Shown here: positions 1 to 7,038 of the stretch, piece by piece | Layout of the letters: each line of letters opens with the position of its first letter | Position numbering within the stretch: position 1 is the first letter of the stretch | Assembly: GCA_027025615.1 (NCBI GenBank) | Contig: JALVQM010000021.1 | Location: 1-7,533 of the forward strand | DNA: 7,533 nt | Direction of reading: 5' to 3' | Source of the DNA: Desulfobacteraceae bacterium | GTDB taxonomy: Bacteria; Desulfobacterota; Desulfobacteria; Desulfobacterales; Desulfosarcinaceae | Notes under the pieces: generated by a model | Told to the model about the DNA's origin: nothing | Seen by the model: only the letters and a program-made list of their open reading frames with translations | Databases searched by the model: none | Position numbers and translations under genes: made by a program

Positions 1-1628
1 ACCCACTTCAACCTTGATGCGTGCGCTGTGCCCTTTGGATCGTTGACAACCGACCACAATCCTTTATGTACCAGGGCAAATGTTTTTTCTGATATTTCGA
101 CATTTCCCGTCAGTTCAGAACGGCTTTTCTCCACCACAGCACCTTCCGCCGTTTTGATCAGGTCTACCAGTAAAGGACGATAAAGCCTGCCACCGTTTCC
201 TACCGCAGCAATAAGAGAGGCCATCTGCAAAGGAGTAACCAGATCGAAACCCTGCCCGATAGCCACCGACAATGTTTCACCTTTTTGCCACGGTTGCCCG
301 AATCTACGCAGTTTCCAGGCTTCTGTGGGCATCAGGCCTCTTGATTCATGGTCGAGTTCGATCCCGGTCACTTTGCCAAGTCCCAATCGCTTTGCATATT
401 CAGCAATCCGGTCAACACCAAGCTGCTGACCCAGTTGGTAGAAAAAAACATCGCACGACTGGGACAGGGCCTGAACCACGTTCATGGTTCCATGGCCGGC
501 ATGTTTCCAGCAACGGTAGGTTCGGTTTCCAAAACGGTAATAGCCTGGACAGTGAACAGTTGTGGTCTCGTCGATAAGTCCTTCTTCAAGGCCAGCGATC
601 GCAGTAACTATTTTGAAGGTGGAAGCTGGAGGGTACTCGGCCTGGATAGCTTTATTCTCAAGAGGATGGTTAGGATTTGCGACAAGGGCTTTCCATTGCT
701 CCCGGCTCATACCACTGATAAACATGTTCTGGTCGAAAGCCGGGCTACTTACCATGGCCAGGATTTTTCCATTCCGTGGATCCAGGGCGACTACCGCACC
801 TGCCTTGCCGTCCATCAAGGATTCCGCCAGGGTTTGCAAATTGTAATCAATGGTAAGAATCAAATTACTGCCTGGCTGGGCCGGGACTGTTTTCAATATC
901 CTGACTGTTTGCCCGGCGGCGTTGACTTCAACCTGGCGCCCACCGCGTTTGCCCCTGAGAACCGTCTCGTATGTTTTCTCAAGACCAAATTTACCGATAT
1001 AATCTCCCGCCCGCAAATCTCTGAAATGTTCTTTTTGCAACTCCGAAGCATTGATTTCACCCATGTAGCCAAGCACGTGGGCGGCAAAGCCTTTATGTAG
1101 ATAGTGCCGCTTGGGACTTACCTGCACCAATATGCCTGGAAGATCCCAGTTATGAACTTCAACAGCCGCCATGGCATCACGGCCGATGTCGCTTTTAAGC
1201 AGAAACGGTTTGATGCTTGAACGGTTTTTCCCTGAAGCTATCTTGTCCATCAACTCCTGCCTGTCTATTCCGGTGTAACGGGATAGCTTGGCAATGGTCT
1301 TTTCCACCGGCCGAGCGTCTTTGAGCACAATTTTCAAATCAAATGCAGGTCGATTGTCCACCAGCAATTTGCCGTGGCTGTCCAGGATCAGTCCCCTTGG
1401 TGCATCTATACTTTGGAGCCGGATGCTGTTTATTTCCGAAAGCCGGCGATATTCCTTGCCCTCTATCAACTGTAGGTGAAGCAGGCGAATCACCAAGACT
1501 GCGAAAGCAATGGAGATAACGAGCAATGTTCCGTACAACCGCTGGCTGAACCAATCACTGTCGGGTGTGTTAAGGAAACTGCCACCGGAAGGTTTCCTGG
1601 AACCGGGATAGGATCGATTAGGATCCAT
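1..1628 (-). CDS. mrdA: Penicillin-binding protein 2 (elongasome transpeptidase), 3' end cut by window edge
   Basis: This is the class B PBP that cross-links peptidoglycan during side-wall elongation, working with RodA and MreBCD in the inner membrane and periplasm. About 542 codons are visible. Residues ~31-50 form a single hydrophobic anchor after a polar N-terminus. A pedestal follows, with an APRGLILDSHG segment near residue 75 and a GKFGLEKTYE stretch typical of PBP2. In the transpeptidase domain the nucleophile is S336 in ASTFK. The second motif is S391-C-D393, SxD as in other PBP2 proteins rather than SxN. The frame is still open at GTAHASRLKW at base 1, so the KTG box must lie just outside. 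C360, C373, H379 and C392 fall where a PBP2 zinc site is known. The ATG at 1628 has an AGGTGGAG ribosome site 11 bases upstream (1640-1647). It is the last visible gene of the mreBCD operon, 37 bases after mreD; rodA may follow outside the window. Confidence 0.96.
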   Translation of the reverse strand, partial: MDPNRSYPGSRKPSGGSFLNTPDSDWFSQRLYGTLLVISIAFAVLVIRLLHLQLIEGKEYRRLSEINSIRLQSIDAPRGLILDSHGKLLVDNRPAFDLKIVLKDARPVEKTIAKLSRYTGIDRQELMDKIASGKNRSSIKPFLLKSDIGRDAMAAVEVHNWDLPGILVQVSPKRHYLHKGFAAHVLGYMGEINASELQKEHFRDLRAGDYIGKFGLEKTYETVLRGKRGGRQVEVNAAGQTVRILKTVPAQPGSNLILTIDYNLQTLAESLMDGKAGAVVALDPRNGKILAMVSSPAFDQNMFISGMSREQWKALVANPNHPLENKAIQAEYPPASTFKIVTAIAGLEEGLIDETTTVHCPGYYRFGNRTYRCWKHAGHGTMNVVQALSQSCDVFFYQLGQQLGVDRIAEYAKRLGLGKVTGIELDHESRGLMPTEAWKLRRFGQPWQKGETLSVAIGQGFDLVTPLQMASLIAAVGNGGRLYRPLLVDLIKTAEGAVVEKSRSELTGNVEISEKTFALVHKGLWSVVNDPKGTAHASRLKW

Positions 1629-1665
1629 GTTATAAAGAACTCCACCTGTATCCGAACTTGCTGCT

Positions 1666-2178
1666 TCAGCTCAACCCAGCCGCCCCACGTCGCATTGCAT
1701 CGATGCGTCGCTGCACGGCACCTATAAAATACATAATCAAGGGGCCGGTTAGCATGGCCCATCCTATTTGAACCAGGGCTGTCCGCGAGGCATCGGCCGG
1801 AATCCCCATATCGGGGCTGGCTGCTGCCAGGTAAAATAAAAGCACGAACAGCTCGAAGGCCACGGCTGATCCAACCGATAAAGATGTAAACAGAAAGTTA
1901 CCGGCATGCAAATACTGGGAAAGCCAACGCATGACAATATAAATCCAAAAGTAGATACTTAGATAAAGGCCAGGCGTCCCCCCCGAGAGGCTGTCCATTA
2001 AAAGGCCGAAAAACAATGCCAAAGGAATACCCTCTCTCCTTGGCCGATTGAGCCCCAGATAGACTATGAAGGGCACCAGCAAATCGTAAAATGCATCAAA
2101 CACGACCTGCCCAGGGACAATAGTTGTTTTTACAAGCACCATGAGCAGGCATACTATGCAGTAGAATAAATAGGTCAT
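1666..2178 (-). CDS. mreD: Rod shape-determining protein MreD
   Basis: MreD is the small polytopic inner-membrane partner of MreC in the elongasome. The 170-residue product is close to the usual family length (about 160-170). Hydrophobic stretches lie at about residues 3-21, 33-43, 51-64, 70-86, 97-119 and 133-156, so five or six membrane passes are expected. The conserved centre reads GLLMDSLSGGTPGLY (58-72), matching the G-x-x-x-D motif of the family. The start ATG lies only 2 bases past the mreC stop, and a GGAG inside the last mreC codons sits 8 bases upstream, so translation is probably coupled to mreC. The C-terminus is short and basic (QRRIDAMRRG). The assignment rests on membrane pattern, motif and position between mreC and mrdA, since MreD sequences diverge strongly. 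Confidence 0.95.
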   Translation of the reverse strand: MTYLFYCIVCLLMVLVKTTIVPGQVVFDAFYDLLVPFIVYLGLNRPRREGIPLALFFGLLMDSLSGGTPGLYLSIYFWIYIVMRWLSQYLHAGNFLFTSLSVGSAVAFELFVLLFYLAAASPDMGIPADASRTALVQIGWAMLTGPLIMYFIGAVQRRIDAMRRGAAGLS

Positions 2179-2180
2179 TC

Positions 2181-3008
2181 CTATTTCTCCAGGTAGCTCC
2201 TGGGCATGGGGAGGATAAGCACTTCCTCCAGTCGTTGGAAATCTACTGCAGGAACAACCGTGACCTGCTGAAAAATACCGGCAGGCTCCTTCTGTACAGA
2301 AGCCACCTTACCTACCCGCAATCCCTTGGGAAAGATACCATCCATCCCCGAGGTAACAACCACTTCTTCAGGCCTGACATCGTATTTGCGCAGGACGTAC
2401 TTGAAAAGACACAGCCCTTCAGCTCCGCCTTTAATGATCCCGCGGGCCCTGGAACCCTGAACAAGGGCGTCCACGGCACTATTGGGATCTGTAAGCAGCA
2501 TAACTTTGGAATAGCCGGGAGCCGCCTCAATAATTACTCCTACAACGCCATCATGAGTTATAACCGGCATCCCCTTGTCGACCCCGCTACGCTTTCCCTT
2601 GTCAATCAGGATGGTTTTAAACCAGGGAGTCGGATCTTTACCGACAACCTCAGCAGCCCAAAATGAGCCACCTACCGTTTCGGAAAGTGTCAACAACCGC
2701 CTCAGGCGCTTATTGGACAATTGAATTTCACGACAACGGTTTTTTTCCTGATAGGCAAGTTTCAGCTGCTTCCTGAGCTTCTCGTTTTCTTCTGCCACAG
2801 AAACCAGGAAAAAATAGTGCCGCCACACATCTTTCATCATTCTGGTGGAACGAACAATCATTTTTTGGAAAGGAGCCACACAGGTAATGGCAATCTGACC
2901 CAATCCGTATGAGGGATAAGGCCTTTTGCTGATGAGGGAAAGGGCGATGATATTGGCAACCACCAAGATAGCCAGCCCCACCATCATCGCCGTTTTTCGG
3001 GAGAACAT
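2181..3008 (-). CDS. mreC: Rod shape-determining protein MreC
   Basis: MreC is the bitopic periplasmic scaffold linking MreB/MreD to PBP2. The 275-residue protein opens with MFSRKTAMMVG, a usual MreC beginning. One membrane segment follows (about 7-27), then a coiled-coil region (about 66-111, rich in E, K, L and R), then the paired beta-barrel domain (about 115-270). That domain includes a VVGKDPTPWFKTILIDKG segment and a GVVGVIIEAAPGYSKVMLLTD segment, both typical of the family. The ATG lies 3 bases after the mreB stop. No good Shine-Dalgarno sequence is visible upstream (the region reads AAGTCGTTATATATTGATTC), so initiation probably depends on ribosomes finishing mreB. Length and domain order are normal and nothing is broken. 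Confidence 0.96.
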   Translation of the reverse strand: MFSRKTAMMVGLAILVVANIIALSLISKRPYPSYGLGQIAITCVAPFQKMIVRSTRMMKDVWRHYFFLVSVAEENEKLRKQLKLAYQEKNRCREIQLSNKRLRRLLTLSETVGGSFWAAEVVGKDPTPWFKTILIDKGKRSGVDKGMPVITHDGVVGVIIEAAPGYSKVMLLTDPNSAVDALVQGSRARGIIKGGAEGLCLFKYVLRKYDVRPEEVVVTSGMDGIFPKGLRVGKVASVQKEPAGIFQQVTVVPAVDFQRLEEVLILPMPRSYLEK

Positions 3009-3011
3009 GAA

Positions 3012-4052
3012 TCAATATATAACGACTTGTTTGAGGATTTCTAAACTATCAAGGGCTTTGCCCGACCCCAAAGCTACGGTTGACAATGGATCATCGGTAA
3101 CCGTAATAGGCAGGCCGCTTTCTTCCCTGAGCAACTTGTCTAAATTTTTTAACAAAGCTCCTCCGCCAGTAAGGACAATCCCCCGATCAACTATATCTGC
3201 AGCCAACTCCGGGGGTGTTTGCTCAAGAGCGATCTTGACCGTTTCTACAATGGCGTCTATCTGCTCCTGGATGGCCACCCGGATTTCCTCCGAATCAATG
3301 GCCAGGATCTTGGGAATACCGGAAACAAGATCACGACCCTTGACTTCAATGGTTTCTACTTTGTCCGGGTCAGGATAAGCATTTCCAATTGTGGTTTTAA
3401 TAATCTCGGCGGTCCTTTCACCGATCAGCAGGTTGTATTTGCGTTTTATATACTGGATAATGGCTTCATCCATCTTATCGCCGGCCACCCGCAGGGATCG
3501 GCTGTAGACGATACCGGCCAAAGAGATCACAGCCACTTCGGTGGTTCCACCACCTATATCAACCACCATATTACAGGTCGGTTCGGTTATGGGCAGGTTA
3601 GCCCCTATGGCTGCCGCCATTGGTTCTTCAATCAGAAAGACCTCCCTGGCACCGGCCGACTCTGCTGATTCACGCACAGCTCTTTTTTCTACCTGGGTAA
3701 TACCGGAGGGAACAGCTATAATAATCCTGGGACGTACAAAAGAACGCCGGTTGTGCACCTTCTGGATAAAGTGGCGCAGCATTGCTTCGGTAACTTCAAA
3801 ATCCGCTATCACGCCATCGCGCATTGGACGAATCGCCACAATGTTGCCCGGTGTCCGCCCCAGCATGTTTTTGGCCTCCAGGCCAACGGCCAACACGCGG
3901 TTTTTGGATCGACTATCAGTCCTCACCGCGACTACCGATGGTTCGCTCAAAACAATACCTTTGCCTTTGACGTACACCAAGGTGTTGGCTGTGCCTAGAT
4001 CTATGGCCAAATCACTTGAGAAAAAACCCAGAATAGAGTCTACAAAATTCAT
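3012..4052 (-). CDS. mreB: Rod shape-determining protein MreB (bacterial actin)
   Basis: MreB is the actin-like ATPase forming membrane-bound filaments that orient elongasome movement and set rod width. Its 346 residues match the family length. The N-terminus MNFVDSILGFF is an amphipathic stretch suited to direct membrane binding, as in Gram-negative MreB. Phosphate loop 1 is AIDLGTANTLVYVKG (from residue 16, D18). The IEEPMAAAIGA segment holds the likely catalytic E142. Phosphate loop 2 is VVDIGGGTTEV (D165), and the adenosine motif is GIVLTGGGALL (291-301). The ATG at 4052 is preceded by GAAGAGGCGGT, with GAGG 5 bases from the start. It is the first gene of the mreB-mreC-mreD-mrdA operon. 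A terminator-like element and two hairpins upstream suggest that transcription begins in the 4053-4199 gap. Confidence 0.98.
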   Translation of the reverse strand: MNFVDSILGFFSSDLAIDLGTANTLVYVKGKGIVLSEPSVVAVRTDSRSKNRVLAVGLEAKNMLGRTPGNIVAIRPMRDGVIADFEVTEAMLRHFIQKVHNRRSFVRPRIIIAVPSGITQVEKRAVRESAESAGAREVFLIEEPMAAAIGANLPITEPTCNMVVDIGGGTTEVAVISLAGIVYSRSLRVAGDKMDEAIIQYIKRKYNLLIGERTAEIIKTTIGNAYPDPDKVETIEVKGRDLVSGIPKILAIDSEEIRVAIQEQIDAIVETVKIALEQTPPELAADIVDRGIVLTGGGALLKNLDKLLREESGLPITVTDDPLSTVALGSGKALDSLEILKQVVIY

Positions 4053-4099
4053 ACCGCCTCTTCAATCCATGGAATTGTTACTATCAACGAACCGGCATT

Positions 4100-4136
4100 G
4101 GTGCGGGCACCTTTGCGCCGATGTGCTACAATCGGC
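4100..4136 (-). promoter_or_regulatory. Two hairpins in the putative mreB leader
   Basis: On the minus strand, GCCGAT and ATCGGC form a perfect 6-bp stem with an 8-base loop (4136-4117). Six bases later GGTGCCCGCACC folds on itself (4111-4100). Both lie 48-84 bases before the mreB start codon, so they would sit in a 5' leader if transcription starts upstream of them. No U-run follows, so they are not an obvious attenuator. I found no convincing -35/-10 pair for mreB in the gap. The hairpins are seen directly; a regulatory role is only inferred. Confidence 0.35.
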
Positions 4137-4181
4137 AGGAAATTGTCTGTCGACATACTGACCGCTACCAAATATTTAGTG

Positions 4182-4200
4182 TAATTTCAAGATGAAATTA
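4182..4200. repeat. Perfect 8-bp AT-rich inverted repeat upstream of mreB
   Basis: TAATTTCA and TGAAATTA flank a 3-base spacer AGA, giving a perfect 19-base interrupted palindrome. It sits directly after the terminator-like T-run of the serine hydrolase gene and about 130 bases ahead of mreB. It could be an operator for a dimeric regulator or a secondary stem of the terminator. Nothing in the sequence decides between these. Confidence 0.4.
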
Positions 4201-4229
4201 AAAAAAGCCCGATTTAAACAAAGAGCCTT
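4200..4229 (-). terminator. Probable weak intrinsic terminator after the serine hydrolase gene
   Basis: On the minus strand the stop codon of the hydrolase gene overlaps AAGGCTC. After a 12-base loop this can pair with GGGCTTT (7 bp, including two G-U wobbles), followed immediately by a T-run (7 T in all, partly used in the stem). The stem is not strong, so read-through into the mreB operon is possible. Its position exactly at the gene end supports the call. Confidence 0.5.
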
Positions 4230-5349
4230 ATCTTTCAAAAATCGTCACCAGTTCCATGACCGTGTCGTGAAGTTGGGGGCGGAAAAGCAAAATCTTGTCG
4301 TTCTCCCGGTTTGGATGAACCCTGTTGGTCAACAGGACCACTGTTACCTCCTTTTCCAGGTCGATCCAGAAAGAAGTACCGGTAAATCCGAGATGCCCGA
4401 TGGTCGCCTGGGAAAAAAAGCGCCCCGTGGAAGAAGCATCAGCAGAAACCCGGTCGAATCCCAGGCTGCGACCTCCGGGCTGCCGGGTAATAAACTCGGC
4501 CACCAATTCATGATCAAAGGGCCCCCATCCTTTTTGGTCTCTGAAACTTGTGACCATTGCATCAAGCAGTTCCCATATGGCCCAGGCAGTTCCGAAAAGT
4601 CCGGCATGGCCTTCTATTCCACCTACCACGTATGCATTATCATCGTGTACCTGCCCTTTTAATACCCTGCCCCGCCATGGACAGCGCTCTGTGGCGGCAA
4701 ACATACGCTTCGGCAGCGGCCCCTCAAGGTCAACGAAAAAAAGTTCTTTTTCAAGGTCCAGGGGCTTGTAAACTTTACTGGCGAGGTAATGGTCCAATCT
4801 TTGACCCGATACGGTTTCCACAAGTTGGCAAAGGAGCATGAAACCCAGGTCGCTATAACATGTTGTGGTTCCCGGCGCGGACTCAAGGGTTTCCCTGGCA
4901 AGCATATGGCGCAGTGCATTTTTCCGGATTTCGGGGGCAATCAGGCGCAGGGTTTGGAAATAGGGCCTGTAAGCAGGCAGGCCACTGCGATGAGAAAGCA
5001 GATGGCGGACAGTAATACCTGCTTTGGAAGTATGTTCCAGATGCGTCAAAAAACACCCTATCTCCTGGTCCAGTTCCACCAGGCCTTCCTTGATCAGGGC
5101 CATGACCGCAAGAGAGGTTGCAAGAGGCTTTGTCAGGGAAGCCAGGTCAAAAACAGTTTCACAGTCAACCCTCTTTCCGCTTGCTGTATCAGTCACGCCA
5201 AAAGCCCTGTGGAAAATCACCTGTCTGCCAATGGCTACCAACAGCACTGCAGCCGGGAAAACCCCCTGTTTCAGCCCATTCTTGATCCGGCTTGCAAGCT
5301 GCCCTTGAGGGTCAAGGTCGTTACATGGTTGGCGTAAATGTTTTCCCAT
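4228..5349 (-). CDS. Serine hydrolase of the class C beta-lactamase family, no signal peptide
   Basis: The 373-residue protein has the three signatures of the AmpC/DD-peptidase-like serine hydrolase fold. These are the nucleophile motif S71-L-T-K74 (FDLASLTKPLAT), the YSN-equivalent Y165-S-D167 (CYSDLGFMLL), and H319-L-G321 followed by FTGTSFWID in place of KTG. HLLSHRSGLP (116-125) and LLTNRVHPNREND near the C-terminus are also typical of the family. The likely activity is a serine esterase, DD-peptidase or amidase on a peptidoglycan-like substrate; true beta-lactamase activity is not implied. No signal peptide or membrane helix is visible at the polar N-terminus, so a cytoplasmic location is inferred. 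The ATG shares one base with the upstream LD-carboxypeptidase stop (TGATG), with no strong ribosome site, indicating translational coupling. The gene ends in a weak terminator ahead of mreB. Confidence 0.92.
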   Translation of the reverse strand: MGKHLRQPCNDLDPQGQLASRIKNGLKQGVFPAAVLLVAIGRQVIFHRAFGVTDTASGKRVDCETVFDLASLTKPLATSLAVMALIKEGLVELDQEIGCFLTHLEHTSKAGITVRHLLSHRSGLPAYRPYFQTLRLIAPEIRKNALRHMLARETLESAPGTTTCYSDLGFMLLCQLVETVSGQRLDHYLASKVYKPLDLEKELFFVDLEGPLPKRMFAATERCPWRGRVLKGQVHDDNAYVVGGIEGHAGLFGTAWAIWELLDAMVTSFRDQKGWGPFDHELVAEFITRQPGGRSLGFDRVSADASSTGRFFSQATIGHLGFTGTSFWIDLEKEVTVVLLTNRVHPNRENDKILLFRPQLHDTVMELVTIFER

Positions 5350-6260
5350 CAGGCCACGTTTGATATCACCTGTGATAACTTCCCATTTTCCGTGTCAAGC
5401 TCTGCAAACGCACCATGAACAAAGGGATAATTAGGGCCATCGTGTCCCAGCGGCAGCCCGGCCAATAGGGGCACATCCTGCGCCTCTGCCAGAGACATGA
5501 AAATCCGGTTAACGCTTTGAAGGTCATCACAGCCGCTAAATCTTCCCAGGGCAATACCCATAATTTTATCAAAACAGCCTGCCTGCTGCATTTGATATAC
5601 CATCCTGTCTATTCGGTAGGCTTTTTCGCCGCAGTCTTCCAAAATAAGGATACAGCCCTCGAATCTCGGTGAAAAATCTGTGCCGACCAGGTGGCAAAGA
5701 CTTGTAAGGTTGCCCCCCACCAGGGGCGCACAAACCTTGCCGGGCCTGCGAGGAAGTCCCTGGGTTGCCGGCAGTGTAAATTCTGCTTTGCCCAAGATCA
5801 GGCGCTTCAGGGCAAGTTTTTCATTTTCGCCGCTTTGAGCCAAGGTGGTAATCGTGGGACCGTGAATAGTGGCAAGCTTCAACCTTGACCATACAGCCCA
5901 CAAGACAACGGTAAGATCTGAAAACCCAATGATCAGCTTGTGGTCCCTGGCCAGAAGATGATAATCGATCAGATCCAGAATCCTTTGACTGCCGTAGCCG
6001 CCTCGGGCAGCTATTATTGCTTTAACATCTCCTGCTGCCATTAAAAAATTGAAAATTTCCGCCCTGTGCTGATCACTTCCAGCCAAAAAGCCTTCTTTGG
6101 CAAACAGCCCTTCCGGAAGCCTGACATCAAAGCCCATTTGCCGCAGCGTATCCAGCCCGGCTTCGAAACGTATTGGGTCGAAATGGCTGGCCGGGGCTGC
6201 GATTCCAATGCTGTCGCTTTCTTTAAGGAACCTGTACATGGTCGGCCGAATGTGCATCAT
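5349..6260 (-). CDS. ldcA: LD-carboxypeptidase, peptidase family S66 (LdcA-like)
   Basis: S66 LD-carboxypeptidases remove the terminal D-Ala from murein tetrapeptides in the cytoplasm during peptidoglycan recycling. The protein of about 303 residues has the family's landmarks. Counted from the farthest in-frame start (TTG at 6269) they are DSIGIAAPAS (19-28), AIIAARGGYGS (84-94), the nucleophile S117 in GFSDLT, VGGNLTSLCHLVGT (184-197), the acidic LEDCGE (E211 or E215 is the catalytic Glu), and H276 in GLPLGHD. The Ser-Glu-His triad is therefore intact and the length is normal. The start is uncertain. I chose the ATG at 6260, but an ATG at 6257 or 6239, or the TTG at 6269 (AGG five bases before it), would also leave the domain whole. 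No signal peptide is seen. The stop overlaps the next gene by one base. MccF-type self-immunity proteins share this fold, but the murein-gene context favours LdcA. Confidence 0.93.
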   Translation of the reverse strand: MMHIRPTMYRFLKESDSIGIAAPASHFDPIRFEAGLDTLRQMGFDVRLPEGLFAKEGFLAGSDQHRAEIFNFLMAAGDVKAIIAARGGYGSQRILDLIDYHLLARDHKLIIGFSDLTVVLWAVWSRLKLATIHGPTITTLAQSGENEKLALKRLILGKAEFTLPATQGLPRRPGKVCAPLVGGNLTSLCHLVGTDFSPRFEGCILILEDCGEKAYRIDRMVYQMQQAGCFDKIMGIALGRFSGCDDLQSVNRIFMSLAEAQDVPLLAGLPLGHDGPNYPFVHGAFAELDTENGKLSQVISNVA

Positions 6261-6287
6261 GGGAGACAATGTAACCTAGAAACTGGC

Positions 6288-6316
6288 TTGACACAACCTG
6301 TCAGCGATGGTAGGTG
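6288..6316 (+). promoter_or_regulatory. Probable promoter of the tRNA-Pro gene
   Basis: A perfect TTGACA -35 box (6288-6293) is followed after 17 bases by TAGGTG (6311-6316), a poor -10 match. Transcription would start around 6323, a few bases before the tRNA. The distance fits a tRNA promoter and no other gene lies downstream on this strand. The region also lies between the divergent LD-carboxypeptidase and tRNA genes, so promoters for both may overlap here. Confidence 0.5.
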
Positions 6317-6329
6317 ACTATTTTTGCGT

Positions 6330-6407
<78 letters not shown>

Positions 6408-6415
6408 TGGTTTCC

Positions 6416-6456
6416 AAAGAAATCGAGGAGGGTACGACAACCCTCCCCGATTCTTT
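6416..6456 (+). terminator. Intrinsic terminator downstream of tRNA-Pro
   Basis: A long hairpin starts ten bases after the tRNA CCA. GGAGGGT/ACCCTCC closes a 6-base loop and is extended by TCG/CGA across one A-C mismatch, then by AAAGAA/TTCTTT after a bulged A. The T-rich arm TTCTTTCTGT acts as the tail. Its position right behind an isolated tRNA supports a terminator. Confidence 0.8.
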
Positions 6457-6499
6457 CTGTGAGCCCCAAAACCGTGCCGCTCAGTTGAACAGGTAGCAT

Positions 6500-6574
6500 T
6501 TATTGCCTGCCCCGCCGATGGAGAGGATCGAAACCGCAGCCCCTCCACAGAATCCCAAAGCGCAGCTTCTTCAT
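6500..6574 (-). CDS. Candidate 24-codon small ORF or decayed signal-peptide gene
   Basis: The ATG at 6574 has AAGGAG spaced 6 bases upstream, the best Shine-Dalgarno match in this part of the window, and begins MKKLRFGIL, like the n-region and start of an export signal. In the annotated frame it continues WRGCGFDPLHRRGRQ and stops. A one-base frame change near codon 8 would instead give GGAAVSILSIGGAG, a far more signal-peptide-like core, ending soon after in NKCYLFN. The start is clearly translatable. Whether it is a real micro-gene or a frameshifted remnant cannot be told from the sequence, and no family is recognised. Confidence 0.2.
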   Translation of the reverse strand: MKKLRFGILWRGCGFDPLHRRGRQ

Positions 6575-6860
6575 GTGGTTCTCCTTCCCCACTCCAGGCA
6601 AAAAACTGTCGTGCAAAAACAGGCCGGGCAGCTCAGCAGGCTGACCTGCTTCCCATCTATCTGTTGCACTTTGTTTACTGGAAATAAAAATGCATGGGTA
6701 ACACTTTCGAGGTTGATATCGCCGGCTTGGGATTTAATCACCAGCAGGATTGCCGTAAAAAGAAAAGCCGGGCTGCCCACAGCGTCCATTCAGGTATCGT
6801 ATAATTAAACTCGGACTTAGAGAAACTGGAAATATGGTCTTTTTATTTTCCAAGCATCTC

Positions 6861-6880
6861 AAATATTACATTTAATATTT
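6861..6880. repeat. AT-rich perfect 8-bp hairpin
   Basis: AAATATTA and TAATATTT are exact inverted repeats around CATT. The hairpin lies just beyond the palindrome that follows the PEP-CTERM fragment, so the two may together form a transcription-stop region for that decayed minus-strand gene. No U-run follows on that strand. Confidence 0.45.
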
Positions 6881-6887
6881 CCTTGTT

Positions 6888-6904
6888 GCCTTGAAATTCA
6901 AGGC
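6888..6904 (-). terminator. Palindrome touching the stop codon of the PEP-CTERM fragment
   Basis: GCCTTGAA and TTCAAGGC form a perfect 8-bp inverted repeat around a single central base. On the minus strand it starts with the last base of the TAG stop (6906-6904). A hairpin at the very end of a gene suggests a transcription stop or mRNA-end stabiliser, but a T-tail is missing and a one-base loop is sterically tight, so the call is tentative. Confidence 0.35.
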
Positions 6905-7038
6905 TAAATTTTCTTGAGCTTTCTTTTCAATCCTCCAAGACAAAATAAACCGGTCCCCAAAAGGAGCAGGGTTGATGGTACTGGGACTGGAGACAAATTT
7001 GCCTGCGTCGGGCGACTGACAAAATTGATGCGCAAAAA
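6904..7038 (-). pseudogene. 3' fragment of a PEP-CTERM sorting-signal protein gene
   Basis: A 44-codon frame closed by TAG encodes a classic PEP-CTERM tail. It has a proline-rich PVPVPS signature (6990-6973), then a hydrophobic helix TLLLLGTGLFCLGG, then a basic end LKRKLKKI. Such tails direct secreted or surface proteins to exosortase for anchoring or release, typically with exopolysaccharide systems. The frame is blocked upstream by a TGA (7041-7039) and has no good start (only TTG at 7035), so the rest of the protein is missing or out of frame. A neighbouring frame with FIESVHAGPQPPDGINDF (about 7088-7035) may be its continuation after a frameshift. The gene's 5' part appears lost to the IS remnant beginning near 7099. 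I call it a pseudogene; a very short intact gene is unlikely. Confidence 0.7.

Larger units (their letters stand above)
6457..6903. other. Gene-poor stretch without a supported gene
   Basis: No recognisable protein or RNA is encoded here. A minus-strand 72-codon frame (6571-6789) has a hydrophobic start (SPAFLFTAILLVI) but matches no family I know and lacks a ribosome site. Its stop overlaps (ATGA) the start of a 24-codon frame (6500-6574) beginning MKKLRFGIL, which is preceded by a perfect AAGGAG six bases upstream. These may be remnants of a decayed gene for an exported protein. The right part (about 6800-6900) is distinctly AT-rich and contains palindromes listed separately. Confidence 0.5.

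Noticed and set aside
348..1100. Long plus-strand open frame of 250 codons opposite mrdA
   Set aside because: It lies antisense to a PBP2 frame with all expected motifs, and its translation shows no domain or ribosome site.
3541..4161. Plus-strand open frame of 206 codons opposite mreB
   Set aside because: It is the complement of a highly conserved gene; the peptide is low in structure and matches nothing known.
4140..4199. TTGAAA followed by TAGCGG as an mreB promoter
   Set aside because: The -10 match is too poor and the distance to the start is long; no pair in the gap is convincing.
4789..5337. Plus-strand open frame of 182 codons opposite the serine hydrolase
   Set aside because: A shadow of a well-supported gene; no motif and no ribosome site.
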